This document shows positions 42,617 to 53,263 of a DNA stretch of 63,055 nt, piece by piece (position 1 is the stretch's first letter; each line of letters starts with the position of its first letter). The stretch is from an uncultured Bifidobacterium sp. (lineage in GTDB: Bacteria; Actinomycetota; Actinomycetes; Actinomycetales; Bifidobacteriaceae): the NCBI RefSeq assembly GCF_959020145.1, contig NZ_CAUEQY010000011.1, forward strand, positions 1 to 63,055, in the 5' to 3' direction. The notes under the pieces were generated by a model. The model saw only the letters and a list, made by a program, of their open reading frames with translations, ran no database searches and was not told the DNA's origin. A program made the position numbers and the translations under genes.

Positions 42617-44293
42617 TTGGCTGAATTCATTTACCAGATGATCAAGGCCCGCAAGGCTTACGGCGACCGTGTGATTCTCGATGACGTGACTTTGAGCTTC
42701 CTGCCAGGCGCGAAGATTGGCGTTGTTGGCCCGAACGGCATGGGTAAGTCCACGCTGCTGAAGATCATGGCCGGACTCGACACCGTGTCTAATGGCGAGG
42801 CTTCTTTGACTCCGGGTTATACCGTCGGCATTCTGCAGCAGGAACCGCCGCTGGATGACACCAAGACTGTTGGCGAGAACATCAAGATGGCGTTCGGCGA
42901 GATCGCTGAAAAGGTGACTCGTTTCAATCAGATTGGCGAAGAGATGGCCAATCCGGATGCCGATTTCGATGCTTTGATGGATGAGATGGGCAAGCTGCAG
43001 AACGATATCGATGCTGCAAACGGTTGGGATCTTGATTCTCAGCTTGAGCAGGCTATGGATGCTTTGCAGTGCCCGGATCCGGATACTCCGGTGACGGTGT
43101 GCTCCGGTGGTGAACGCCGTCGTGTGGCATTGTGCAAGCTGCTGCTGGAAGCTCCTGATCTGCTGCTGCTTGACGAGCCTACCAACCATCTTGATGCCGA
43201 GTCGATTCTGTGGTTGGAGCAGTTCCTGCACCAGTACAAGGGGGCCGTCATCGCCGTTACCCACGATCGTTACTTCATGGATAACGTGGCTGAGTGGATC
43301 TGCGAGGTCGACCGTGGTCAGCTGTACCCGTATAAGGGCAACTACACCACGTACTTGGAGACGAAGGCCAAGCGTATGGAGATCCAGGGCGCCAAGGACG
43401 CCAAGCTCGCCAAGCGTTTGAAGAGCGAACTTGATTGGGTGCGTTCTTCGCCGAAGGCCCGTCAGGCTAAGAACAAGGCTCGTCTGGAACGTTACGACCA
43501 GATGGAACAGGAGGCTCGTAACAATAAGAAGCTTGACTTCTCCGAAATTCAGATTCCAGCTGGTCCGCGTCTGGGCTCTACTGTGCTGGAAGCCGAGCAT
43601 ATTCACAAGGCGTTCGGCGACCGCGTGCTCATCGACGATTTGAGCTTCACGCTGCCGCGTAACGGCATTGTCGGCGTGATCGGCCCGAACGGCGTGGGTA
43701 AGTCCACCCTGTTCAAGACCATTGTCGGCCTTGAACCGTTGACGTCTGGCTCGTTGAAGATCGGTGAGACCGTGCAGATCAGCTATGTCGATCAGAATCG
43801 TGCTGGTCTTGACCCGAATAAAAACCTGTGGGAGGCCGTGTCTGACGGTCTTGACTTCATCGAGGTTGCCGGCGTTGAAGTGCCGACCCGCGCGTATGTG
43901 GCGTCCTTCGGTTTCAAGGGTTCCGACCAGCAGAAGCTCACCGGCGTGCTGTCCGGTGGTGAACGCAATCGTCTGAATCTTGCTTTGACTCTGAAGCAGG
44001 GCGGCAACCTGCTGCTGCTCGACGAACCGACCAACGATCTTGATGTTGAAACCCTTGAATCGCTTGAAAACGCACTGCTTGGCTTCCCGGGCTGCGCTGT
44101 GGTGATTTCTCACGACCGTTGGTTCCTCGACCGTGTGGCCACGCATATTCTCGCATGGGAAGGCGATGACGAGAATCCGGCCAAGTGGTACTGGTTCGAA
44201 GGCAACTTCCAGGCCTATCAGGAGAACCGTGTGGCCCGTCTCGGCGAAGACGCGGCTCGCCCCCACCGTCTCCATCGCAAGCTGACGCGCTAA
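42617..44293 (+). CDS. ettA: energy-dependent translational throttle protein EttA (ABC-F)
   Basis: An ABC-F ATPase that binds the ribosomal E site and gates elongation according to ATP/ADP levels. The 558 residues carry two ATPase domains. Walker A motifs are GPNGMGKST (about 39) and GPNGVGKST (about 355). Signatures are CSGGERRRVAL and LSGGERNRLNL, with Walker B LLLDEPTNHLDAES and LLLDEPTNDLDVET. The linker with RSSPKARQAKNKARLERY (about residues 272-292) is the P-site interaction motif of EttA. Start is TTG at 42617 with AAGGATGG upstream, matching the family N-terminus (AEFIYQMIKARKAYGDR). The tandem structured repeats lie directly after the stop. Confidence 0.95.
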   Translation: MAEFIYQMIKARKAYGDRVILDDVTLSFLPGAKIGVVGPNGMGKSTLLKIMAGLDTVSNGEASLTPGYTVGILQQEPPLDDTKTVGENIKMAFGEIAEKVTRFNQIGEEMANPDADFDALMDEMGKLQNDIDAANGWDLDSQLEQAMDALQCPDPDTPVTVCSGGERRRVALCKLLLEAPDLLLLDEPTNHLDAESILWLEQFLHQYKGAVIAVTHDRYFMDNVAEWICEVDRGQLYPYKGNYTTYLETKAKRMEIQGAKDAKLAKRLKSELDWVRSSPKARQAKNKARLERYDQMEQEARNNKKLDFSEIQIPAGPRLGSTVLEAEHIHKAFGDRVLIDDLSFTLPRNGIVGVIGPNGVGKSTLFKTIVGLEPLTSGSLKIGETVQISYVDQNRAGLDPNKNLWEAVSDGLDFIEVAGVEVPTRAYVASFGFKGSDQQKLTGVLSGGERNRLNLALTLKQGGNLLLLDEPTNDLDVETLESLENALLGFPGCAVVISHDRWFLDRVATHILAWEGDDENPAKWYWFEGNFQAYQENRVARLGEDAARPHRLHRKLTR

Positions 44294-44643
44294 GCCGTTA
44301 AGCAGACAGTCCTGTGGACTGTCTGTAGGCTTAGTCTGAGTGAGGCGACAGCCGAACGAAGGCAACAATGAGCCTTGCGAAGCAAGACCATAATTGCAGG
44401 GCCACAGGCTAGCCGTTAAGCAGACAGTCCTGTGGACTGTCTGTAGGCTTAGTCTGAGTGAGGCGACAGCCGAACGAAGGCAACAATGAGCCTTGCGAAG
44501 CAAGACCATAATTGCAGGGCCACAGGCTGACCTGTTAAGCGAACAGTCCAGTGGACTGTTCGTAGGGTCAACCTGAGTGAGGCGACAACCGAACGAGGGT
44601 AACAATGAGTCTTGCGAAGCAAGTCCATAATCGCAGGGCCGGT
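44294..44643 (+). repeat. three tandem ~118-bp structured repeats after ettA
   Basis: Units begin at 44294, 44412 and about 44530 (periods 118 and 119). The first two are nearly identical and the third is diverged. Each starts with a 10-bp hairpin (44303-44325, 44421-44443, 44540-44562). Units 1-2 read CAGACAGTCC/GGACTGTCTG; unit 3 reads CGAACAGTCC/GGACTGTTCG, a compensatory change. An inner stem also covaries (GGCT/AGCC to GGT/ACC), as does the outer closing stem (AGCC/GGCT to ACC/GGT). CTTGC/GCAAG forms a further hairpin. This suggests a structured RNA, possibly cotranscribed with ettA. Confidence 0.8.
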
Positions 44644-44656
44644 TAACCCCATATTT

Positions 44657-44697
44657 CAGCAAAGCGCCGTGCTTCGTTACGAAGTGCGGCGCTTTGC
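44657..44697. terminator. hairpin between the repeats and tesB
   Basis: GCAAAGCGCCG pairs with CGGCGCTTTGC, continued inside by GCTTCG with CGAAG. It is long and stable, but followed by only a weak T-tract. It may end the ettA transcript. The remaining gap to 44844 shows no gene. Confidence 0.55.
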
Positions 44698-44844
44698 CGT
44701 ATGTGAATCGTTTGACGATTACCTGCCGTTCACGCTTCTCACGCATTCGTTACAAAACAATCCGGCGAAATTTACCGCCCTTGCGTAGACTCGTTTCCAG
44801 AACGAAGCGTTTATCGTATGCGACTCAAAGAATCGAGGCCCGTT

Positions 44845-45768
44845 ATGACACAGACAGCGCAGACAGCAATAACTCCGTTACAACGGTTGGCGAAGGTGCT
44901 TCAGCTGGGCACGCCTTCCACGTACCGCAGCCACACATATGTGAATGGCGAAAGCCTGTATTTCCCCACTGGCCGCGTGTACGGCGGTCAGGTGATCGCG
45001 CAGGCCATGATGGCCGCATCCAAAACGGTTCCGCCATCTCGTCTGCCGAATTCGATTCATGGCTATTTCATTTCCGCCGGCGATATTCGTCAGGATTTGC
45101 TGTTTGATGTGGAGAATCTGCGTGATGGCCGCTCGTTTTCCGCTCGTCGCGTGAATGTCACGCAGGCTCAGGGTTCGATTCTGACGGCCATCGCCAGCTT
45201 CCAGGAGCAGGGTCAGGATGGCATTGAGTTCGCCGATCCCATGCCGGAAGGCGTGCCGGAGCCGGAAACGTTGACCAGTGCGAAGCAGCTGATGGAGCCG
45301 TTTGCCGAAAAGTCTTCGTATGCCAAATACTATGCGGAAAAGTCGCCGTTCGACATTCGTCATGTGACGCGCACGATCATGCTGGGTGCCGATAAGAAGA
45401 GCGCCAGTAACGATTCCGGCAAGCAGCTGGTGTGGATGAAGGCCGACGGCACGGTTGACGTTCCGCAGGTCATGCATCGTGCGATGTTGGCTATGGGTTG
45501 CGATCAGGTGATGCTGGAGCCGGTGTTGCGTCGTGCCGGGTTAAGTATTGCCACGCCTGGCATTTCGTTCGCTTCGATCGATCATTCGATGTGGTGGTAT
45601 CGCGATATCGACATCAATCAGTGGCATTTGTATGTGCAGGATACGCCTACCGCGGCTCACGGCCGTGGCTTGGGGCAGGCGAAGGTATACACGCAGGATG
45701 GCGAGCTTGTTGCCTGCATGACTCAGGAGGCGATGATCCGTGTTCCTGAGGAGGATTTGAAGAAGTAA
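44845..45768 (+). CDS. tesB: acyl-CoA thioesterase II
   Basis: A TesB-type double hot-dog thioesterase that hydrolyses acyl-CoA to fatty acid and CoA, 307 residues. The front hot-dog has TGRVYGGQVIAQAMMAA near residue 45 and the segment SIHGYFISAGD near 70. The C-terminal half carries GISFASIDHSMWW with the catalytic Asp near residue 240 and GRGLGQAKVYTQDGELVACMTQEAMIR at the end. The ATG at 44845 (GAGGCCCGTT upstream) is preferred to one at 44818. It is likely monocistronic and converges with the DUF3180 gene. Confidence 0.93.
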   Translation: MTQTAQTAITPLQRLAKVLQLGTPSTYRSHTYVNGESLYFPTGRVYGGQVIAQAMMAASKTVPPSRLPNSIHGYFISAGDIRQDLLFDVENLRDGRSFSARRVNVTQAQGSILTAIASFQEQGQDGIEFADPMPEGVPEPETLTSAKQLMEPFAEKSSYAKYYAEKSPFDIRHVTRTIMLGADKKSASNDSGKQLVWMKADGTVDVPQVMHRAMLAMGCDQVMLEPVLRRAGLSIATPGISFASIDHSMWWYRDIDINQWHLYVQDTPTAAHGRGLGQAKVYTQDGELVACMTQEAMIRVPEEDLKK

Positions 45769-45774
45769 GGACAA

Positions 45775-46326
45775 TCAGGCTTTCGTTTGGGTTGCCGATT
45801 TGGTTGCCGCGGCCGCGTAACGGTTTCGTTGCGTGGCCGTTTTCATTTTCGGGCTTTCCGGACCGTCGATTGGTGGGATTTGACACAACCACTCCCCCAC
45901 AATGCCGATGATCATGTCAGCGATGCATACGATTGCCGCGATCGCGCATTCGAGGATGGCCTGACTGTAGAACGTCGCCTCACCATGCGGCAGGCTCATG
46001 ATGAGCTGTCCACCATACCAGCCGGCCAACGCCGCTCCTGCCACGCCCAACGCTTTGCATGACACCAGTGTGGCGAACGCCTTCTGCGGGTCCAAAGGTT
46101 TCAGCTGCGCGCGTTTTTCGGGATCTGTGGTGGTGTATTTGTGGATCTGCAATGCCATATACAGCACGACGAATCCCAGAATCGCCAACACCACGGGCAC
46201 GATCCATGGAGCGCCGACCAATGGCAAACCTGAAATCTCGCCATATTTCGCCAATCCCATACCGGCCAGCAATCCTAATGCGGCAGCGAGAACATAGCAC
46301 CACCAAGGGGTTCTGCGCGCTTTCAT
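45775..46326 (-). CDS. DUF3180 membrane protein
   Basis: A four-helix membrane protein of 183 residues from the ATG at 46326. Hydrophobic segments lie at about residues 10-27, 40-60, 95-115 and 118-140. DUF3180 proteins are actinobacterial and are usually encoded behind folK, as here. Their function is unknown. The start overlaps the fol fusion gene stop by 4 bp, so it is the last gene of the fol operon. The C-terminus is basic (NRYAAAATKSATQTKA). A longer in-frame reading to 46488 is only a shadow of the fol gene. Confidence 0.88.
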   Translation of the reverse strand: MKARRTPWWCYVLAAALGLLAGMGLAKYGEISGLPLVGAPWIVPVVLAILGFVVLYMALQIHKYTTTDPEKRAQLKPLDPQKAFATLVSCKALGVAGAALAGWYGGQLIMSLPHGEATFYSQAILECAIAAIVCIADMIIGIVGEWLCQIPPIDGPESPKMKTATQRNRYAAAATKSATQTKA

Positions 46327-47837
46327 AGCGTACCTCCGATGATCCAATTGTCGGTCAGCAGTCCCACTTGCGCGGTATCGGGGGCCATGGCCAGCAGGAA
46401 TGATACCGGATCCTTGCCCAGTCGCGCATCGGGATCCATGTCGAGCCATGGCGCAAGCACTGCGGCATGGTTGCGTGCGGTGGGCCACGGCACCTTGCAG
46501 TCAGGTTCGTCGCATGTCACGCCTTCCATGTCGATCAGGTCGAGATCGAAGTCTTCGCCGACGGAAGCTTCCACATTGCTTAATGCTTCGATCAGATCAT
46601 GGGCGCCCATGCGCGTGGAAATCTGGATTACCGCGGCCATTTTGTCGGGGAGTCCGTCGAGTTGGCTCACATGGTAGAGGGGTGAGATGCCCTCGACTTG
46701 GTTGCCGGGAATGCCGTCCAATGTGACGATGGCCATGCGGAACTGCTGTTCGGCATCGGTTGCTGGGCTGTCCAGCGAGATCACCGCACGTTTCGATGCG
46801 GGTTCTAGCTGTGCAGAAGCGAGTGCGGTCGCTTTGGCTGCCGCGGTTCCTTCCGGAAGATCGCTGACATCAATCGTACTATAGGATTCGCCCATATCAT
46901 CCGCATCATCGGTATCGTCGGCATGGTCGGCGATACCGTCACCGACTGAGCCTCCGACCATCCAATCGTCGGCGATTTCGTCGATATGGTCGCGATCGGT
47001 CGATTCATGGAGGAGTTGAGCCACGGAACCGGCATGTTCGCCCGGCAGTTCGGCATCGGGTTCGAGTGCCAGCCACGGCCCCAGCACGAACGCCCGCTGC
47101 CATGCACGGGGGTGAGGCAGCGTCAGGTCCGGATCGTCGCTGCTCTGACCGTCAAAATCGATGATGTCCAGATCAAGTGTGCGCGAAGTCCAATGGTCGG
47201 TACGCACTCGACCATGTTCGGCTTCGATGCGCTGCAATCCTCGCAGCAGTTCCATTGCCGACAATTTGGTGGTCACGGAAACAACCGCATTGTAAAAGTC
47301 GGGGGTACCATCGGGCATGCCCCACGCATCGGTACGGTACAGCGGCGAAATGCCCGTAACCTGAGTGGACGCCAGTCCGTCGATCGAACGCACCGCGTCA
47401 CGCAAGGTGGCCACTACATCGCCCTGATTGCCACCCATGGCAATGATGGCATGATGCACTTGCGATGCAGCCGAAGTTGTTTCACGAGAACGTTCCACGG
47501 TTACGCTCACGTCGTCGAATGGTACGACGATTGGCGCACTCGGCTTATGCACGGTCACTTGCGTTCGCGCCACGGCAGGATATTCGAGAATCATGCTGGC
47601 AATGCGATCGGCCAGTTTTTCGATGAGATCGACATGATCGCCTTCGATAATGGCGACTATTCCTTTGGCGATGGCACCGTAATCGACGGTGTCGTGCAGA
47701 TCGTCGGAATGCCCGGCTGGCGCAAGATCCAGAAACAGCGTGGCGTCGACGACGAACGTCTGCGCACGCTCATGTTCGAAATCAAGCACACCGTGTTTGC
47801 CGACCGCGCGAACGCCAGTCAATCGAATCTGATCCAT
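46323..47837 (-). CDS. folKB: FolB-FolK fusion with an extra degenerate HPPK-like domain
   Basis: A folate synthesis protein of 504 residues. FolB (dihydroneopterin aldolase, about 1-120) shows GVRAVGKHGVLDFEH and DTVDYGAIAKG. FolK (HPPK, about 125-290) shows AIIAMGGNQGD, GISPLYRTDAWG, RTLDLDIIDFDG and LPHPRAWQRAFVLGPW. A second HPPK-like stretch (about 335-500) repeats the plan with GISPLYHVSQLDG, DFDLDLIDMEG and NHAAVLAPWLDMDPD. It lacks the RTLDLD Arg, the HPR motif and the GGNQGD region, so it is probably inactive. The ATG at 47837 has AAAGGCTGGC upstream. The gene lies between folP and DUF3180. Confidence 0.92.
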   Translation of the reverse strand: MDQIRLTGVRAVGKHGVLDFEHERAQTFVVDATLFLDLAPAGHSDDLHDTVDYGAIAKGIVAIIEGDHVDLIEKLADRIASMILEYPAVARTQVTVHKPSAPIVVPFDDVSVTVERSRETTSAASQVHHAIIAMGGNQGDVVATLRDAVRSIDGLASTQVTGISPLYRTDAWGMPDGTPDFYNAVVSVTTKLSAMELLRGLQRIEAEHGRVRTDHWTSRTLDLDIIDFDGQSSDDPDLTLPHPRAWQRAFVLGPWLALEPDAELPGEHAGSVAQLLHESTDRDHIDEIADDWMVGGSVGDGIADHADDTDDADDMGESYSTIDVSDLPEGTAAAKATALASAQLEPASKRAVISLDSPATDAEQQFRMAIVTLDGIPGNQVEGISPLYHVSQLDGLPDKMAAVIQISTRMGAHDLIEALSNVEASVGEDFDLDLIDMEGVTCDEPDCKVPWPTARNHAAVLAPWLDMDPDARLGKDPVSFLLAMAPDTAQVGLLTDNWIIGGTL

Positions 47838-47935
47838 GCCAGCCTTTCTTTGCATATCTCAAGGTTTAATGGTGGAAATGCGTTGCCGCTCCTACGCAGT
47901 CAAGAGCATACGAACGTATGCACCCACCGCGCGTA

Positions 47936-48814
47936 TCAGACGTTGGCGAAAGCACGCCACGCATTGCCGATGGCCACCGCGTCACGGCTTTTTGCCACGT
48001 CATGCACACGCACGGCCCACACGCCATGTTCGGCGCACAGGGCGCTGATGGCGGCGGTCGCATTGTCTTTGCTGCCCATGCTTGGCTCGTCGATACCGGC
48101 ATCGGCAAGCGCCGCGCCGACGAATCGTTTGCGCGAGGCTCCGATCAGCACCGGATACCCGGTGGCGTTGAACCGCTCCAACGCCATCATCAGCGGGAAG
48201 TTATGTTCGACGCTCGGTTTGGAGAATCCAAGACCCGGATCGATGATGATCTGTGACGGCGAGACGCCTGCCTGAAGCACGTCGTCGACCTGCTTCATGA
48301 GTTCGTCATACACGTCGTTCACCACGCCATTGGCGTACACGGACGTATTAGCGTCAGGCACGTCGCCTGCAGAGCCGGCAAGCCAACCGCGCCAATGCTG
48401 CACAATGTAGAGGCTTTCCGCGTGTTCGGCCACCGCATGGGGCACTTCGCGGTCCAGCTGACCGCCGGACACGTCGTTGATGATCTGCGCGCCATGCTCC
48501 AACGCCATGCGAGCCACCGATGCGCGCGTAGTGTCGATGGACAGCACCGCGCCTTCCGGAATCAGCGCATCCACAGCGCCTAGCACGCGGTTTTGCTCGG
48601 CTTCCTCACTGACACGTTTGGCTCCGGGGCGAGTGGATTCGGCGCCGATATCGATGATGTCAGCCCCATCTTTCATCATCGCCTCGCCGTGCGCTTTCGC
48701 ATTCGCAGGATCGAGCCACAGCCCTCCATCGGAGAACGAATCCTCCGTAATGTTGAGCACGCCCATCACCAGCGTACGGTCGCTATCATGAATCGATTTC
48801 ATATCAATGGTCAT
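47936..48814 (-). CDS. folP: dihydropteroate synthase
   Basis: Joins p-aminobenzoate to the pterin pyrophosphate made by FolK. The TIM-barrel enzyme has 292 residues. The N-terminal VMGVLNITEDSFSDGG motif (about 15-30), GAESTRPGA (about 57), NDVSGG (about 114) and DPGLGFSK (about 195) are all present. The C-terminus has RVHDV with the substrate Arg/His. Start at 48814 has GGAGGGGAAA upstream. It sits between folE and the folKB gene, with gaps of about 60-100 bp, all on the minus strand. Confidence 0.96.
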   Translation of the reverse strand: MTIDMKSIHDSDRTLVMGVLNITEDSFSDGGLWLDPANAKAHGEAMMKDGADIIDIGAESTRPGAKRVSEEAEQNRVLGAVDALIPEGAVLSIDTTRASVARMALEHGAQIINDVSGGQLDREVPHAVAEHAESLYIVQHWRGWLAGSAGDVPDANTSVYANGVVNDVYDELMKQVDDVLQAGVSPSQIIIDPGLGFSKPSVEHNFPLMMALERFNATGYPVLIGASRKRFVGAALADAGIDEPSMGSKDNATAAISALCAEHGVWAVRVHDVAKSRDAVAIGNAWRAFANV

Positions 48815-48877
48815 CCGGTTTCCCCTCCTATATCCGGTTATTGGTATTTACGATTCGACTTGCTGCAGCCGCGCCGA

Positions 48878-49515
48878 TCACGCATGCTGCGACAGGATCA
48901 GGCTCATGGCTTCGGCTCGCGTCGTCGCGTCTCGCATGCAGCCGCGCACCGCCGATGTAACCGTACGCGATTGCGCCTTCTTTACGCCACGCATGGCCAT
49001 GCACATGTGATCGCATTCGGTGACTACGATCACGCCACGTGCTTCGATACCTTCCATCAACGCGTCGGCCACCTGTTGGGTGAGGCGCTCCTGCACTTGC
49101 GGACGTCGGGCATACAGTTCCACCAGTCGTGCAAGCTTGCTTAAGCCCGCCACTTGGCCGTTCGACGGAATATAGCCGACGTGGGCCACGCCATGGAACG
49201 GCAGCAGATGGTGTTCGCATACCGAGAAGAGTTCAATATCGCGTACCAGCACCATTTCGTCGGTATCGACTTTGAACTTGGTTTTGAGCACTTCCTCGGG
49301 GCCGTGTCCAAGGCCTGCGAACAGCTCCTTGCAGGCACGCCCAATACGGTCGGGGGTGTCGAGCAGGCCTTCACGGTCCGGGTCTTCGCCAATGGATTTC
49401 AGAAACAGGCGTACTGCCTGGCGCACGCCTTCCTCGTCATAGCCGACAGGCCCGGCCGCATGGGCGGCACGGGCCTTGTCGTCGAAGAGGGTATCGAATG
49501 CTTCGGTATCGCTCA

Positions 49516-49516
<1 letters not shown>
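48878..49516 (-). CDS. folE: GTP cyclohydrolase I
   Basis: Opens GTP to dihydroneopterin triphosphate, the first folate step. It has 212 residues from the ATG at 49516. Zinc and active-site motifs are SVCEHHLLPFHG (about 110), GLSKLARLVELYARRPQVQERLT (about 135-157), and DHMCMAMRGVKK (about 178). The ATG shares its A with the ftsH TGA (TGATG), so translation is coupled to ftsH. A longer reading to 49606 is a shadow of ftsH. With folP and folKB, most of the pterin branch is encoded here. Confidence 0.97.
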
Positions 49517-51614
<2,098 letters not shown>

Positions 51615-51618
<4 letters not shown>

Positions 51619-52187
51619 GCCTGACCTCCTTCATACACTTCCGGCTTCAGCACCGCGATCGAATCAAGATTGCGGTATCGCTCGTCATAATCCAAGCCGA
51701 AACCGACCACGAATTCATCGGGAATCTCACGTCCCTTATATTTCACAGGAACATCCACCTTACGGCGCGCCGGCTTTTCCAACAGCGCAAAAATCTCCAC
51801 GGAAGCGGCACCACGGCTTTTGAGCTCATCGACGAGCCACGCCAACGTGACGCCCGAATCGATGATGTCTTCCACAATAAGCACGTGACGACCGCGAACA
51901 TCGGTGGACAGATCCTGCCGCACGGTGATCTTGCCGCTCGATTGAGTGCCGGAACCGTAGCTCGACAAGCTCATGAAATCCATCTCCGCGTGGATGCTCA
52001 TGGCCTGCGAGAACGCCGCAAGCGTGTTCACCGCACCCTTGAGCACGCAAACCAGCAGCGGGTTCTTGCCACGGTAGTCTTCACTGGCCTGGGCTGCAGC
52101 ATGGTTGATGATGTCGGCAATCTCTTCTTTACTGATCAGCTCGTGATCAATATCTTCTTGTACGTCAGCGATTCGCATGCCCACCAT
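51615..52187 (-). CDS. hpt: hypoxanthine phosphoribosyltransferase
   Basis: Salvages hypoxanthine and guanine to IMP and GMP using PRPP. The 190-residue protein has the PRPP-binding motif VLIVEDIIDSGVTL (about residues 100-113), the PPi-loop region LLVCVLKGAVNTLAAF near 45, and FVVGFGLDYDERYRNL at the C-terminal end. The start at 52187 lies within the end of tilS (about 23 bp overlap). An internal ATG at 52178 is possible. The tilS-hpt-ftsH order is conserved in many Gram-positive bacteria. Confidence 0.96.
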
Positions 52188-53259
52188 CTTGGCACACGCG
52201 AATGACGTGTTTCTGGCGATATGCTGAATATCCGCTGGGAAGATTCACACCTTTCTGGCCGTGCCAGTCGCAGATCAGCCTGTCGATCCCTTCAACCTGC
52301 CGTGCCATGCACGAAATGCCTGCTTCCGCAAGCGAGCGCACAATCACCCGTCTTCTGATGGCAATGTCTTGCGATTGCAACGCACGCACGTCGATGATTA
52401 TCTCGCCGTTGTTCACGGTTACGCCTTGCTCGCACACGCGTTGCGCCACATCGTCAAGATATGCGCGATCGTCTTCGGCAAGCCTCGCTCCAAGCGCAAG
52501 TTTCGACACGACGTCGCTTCCCGCGAATGATGCAAGATATGGCATGAGATCGTGCCGGATTCGGGATCGCAGCGGATAGTTCGCGGGAAGAGGCTCATTT
52601 CCACCCGAATCTCCCACATCCGGCCCATTTGTGGGATCGTCCCACCAGGCAAGCCGCAGATCCTCGCAGATGCCGGTGGTTTCTTCGCGGGTCACATTCA
52701 GCCATGGGCGTAGAAAACGCACCCCGTCTCGTATGAAGGAACCGTTCATACCGCAAACCGCATCGAGGCCCGCGGAACGCAACAAACCGATGATCACGGT
52801 TTCCGCCTGATCGTTTTTCGTATGAGCCAGAAGCACGGCCGAAGCGTCGGAGCATGCGTCGACAATCGCATGATAGCGTGCTTCACGCGCCGCTGCCTCA
52901 ACACCGATGCCGCGGGAGTCGGGTACGTCAATCGCACGAACACGAACTGGGTCAAGACCCAACGCAACGCAACGATCGGCGGTTGCCCGCGCAACACCGG
53001 CAGAGCCTTGCTGCAACTGGTGGTCGATGATAATCGCCCCGCATCGCAATCCCAATGAAGCGCACGTTTTCGCAGCAACCGCAGCCAACGCCATCGAATC
53101 GCGCCCACCGGAACAGGACACCATAATCAGCGGAGCGTCCACATCGGGCGCGTGCTCGCCATGACGGGCGAAACGGGCATCCTGCAATCCCAAACCGGCC
53201 GATTCCAACGCGGCGCGCAGTTCGCCGATTCCCTTGCGCAAACGTGACGAATACACCAT
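52165..53259 (-). CDS. tilS: tRNA(Ile)-lysidine synthase
   Basis: Changes C34 of the CAU-anticodon Ile2 tRNA to lysidine, so that it reads AUA. The PP-loop ATP motif is SGGRDS at residues 50-55, in VSCSGGRDSMALAAVAA. DHQLQQGS (near 88), LLAHTKNDQAETVIIGLLRSAG (near 150) and GMNGSF follow. At 364 residues it is the shorter actinobacterial form without a long C-terminal domain. The ATG at 53259 sits 5 bp past the dacB stop; an upstream in-frame reading to 53325 overlaps dacB. The CAT tRNA at 19623 may be its substrate. Confidence 0.95.
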   Translation of the reverse strand: MVYSSRLRKGIGELRAALESAGLGLQDARFARHGEHAPDVDAPLIMVSCSGGRDSMALAAVAAKTCASLGLRCGAIIIDHQLQQGSAGVARATADRCVALGLDPVRVRAIDVPDSRGIGVEAAAREARYHAIVDACSDASAVLLAHTKNDQAETVIIGLLRSAGLDAVCGMNGSFIRDGVRFLRPWLNVTREETTGICEDLRLAWWDDPTNGPDVGDSGGNEPLPANYPLRSRIRHDLMPYLASFAGSDVVSKLALGARLAEDDRAYLDDVAQRVCEQGVTVNNGEIIIDVRALQSQDIAIRRRVIVRSLAEAGISCMARQVEGIDRLICDWHGQKGVNLPSGYSAYRQKHVIRVCQDGGHANR

Positions 53260-53263
53260 GGCG

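Noticed and set aside
44294..44643. The tandem units as CRISPR or as tRNA-like genes
   Set aside because: Units are adjacent without spacers and no cloverleaf with conserved T-loop bases can be drawn. Covarying hairpins fit a different structured RNA better.
42506..44746. A 746-codon minus-strand open frame over ettA and the tandem units
   Set aside because: It is antisense to ettA and runs through the structured repeats. The repeated peptide (LLPSFGCRLTQ) comes from the repeated DNA, and no real domain is seen.
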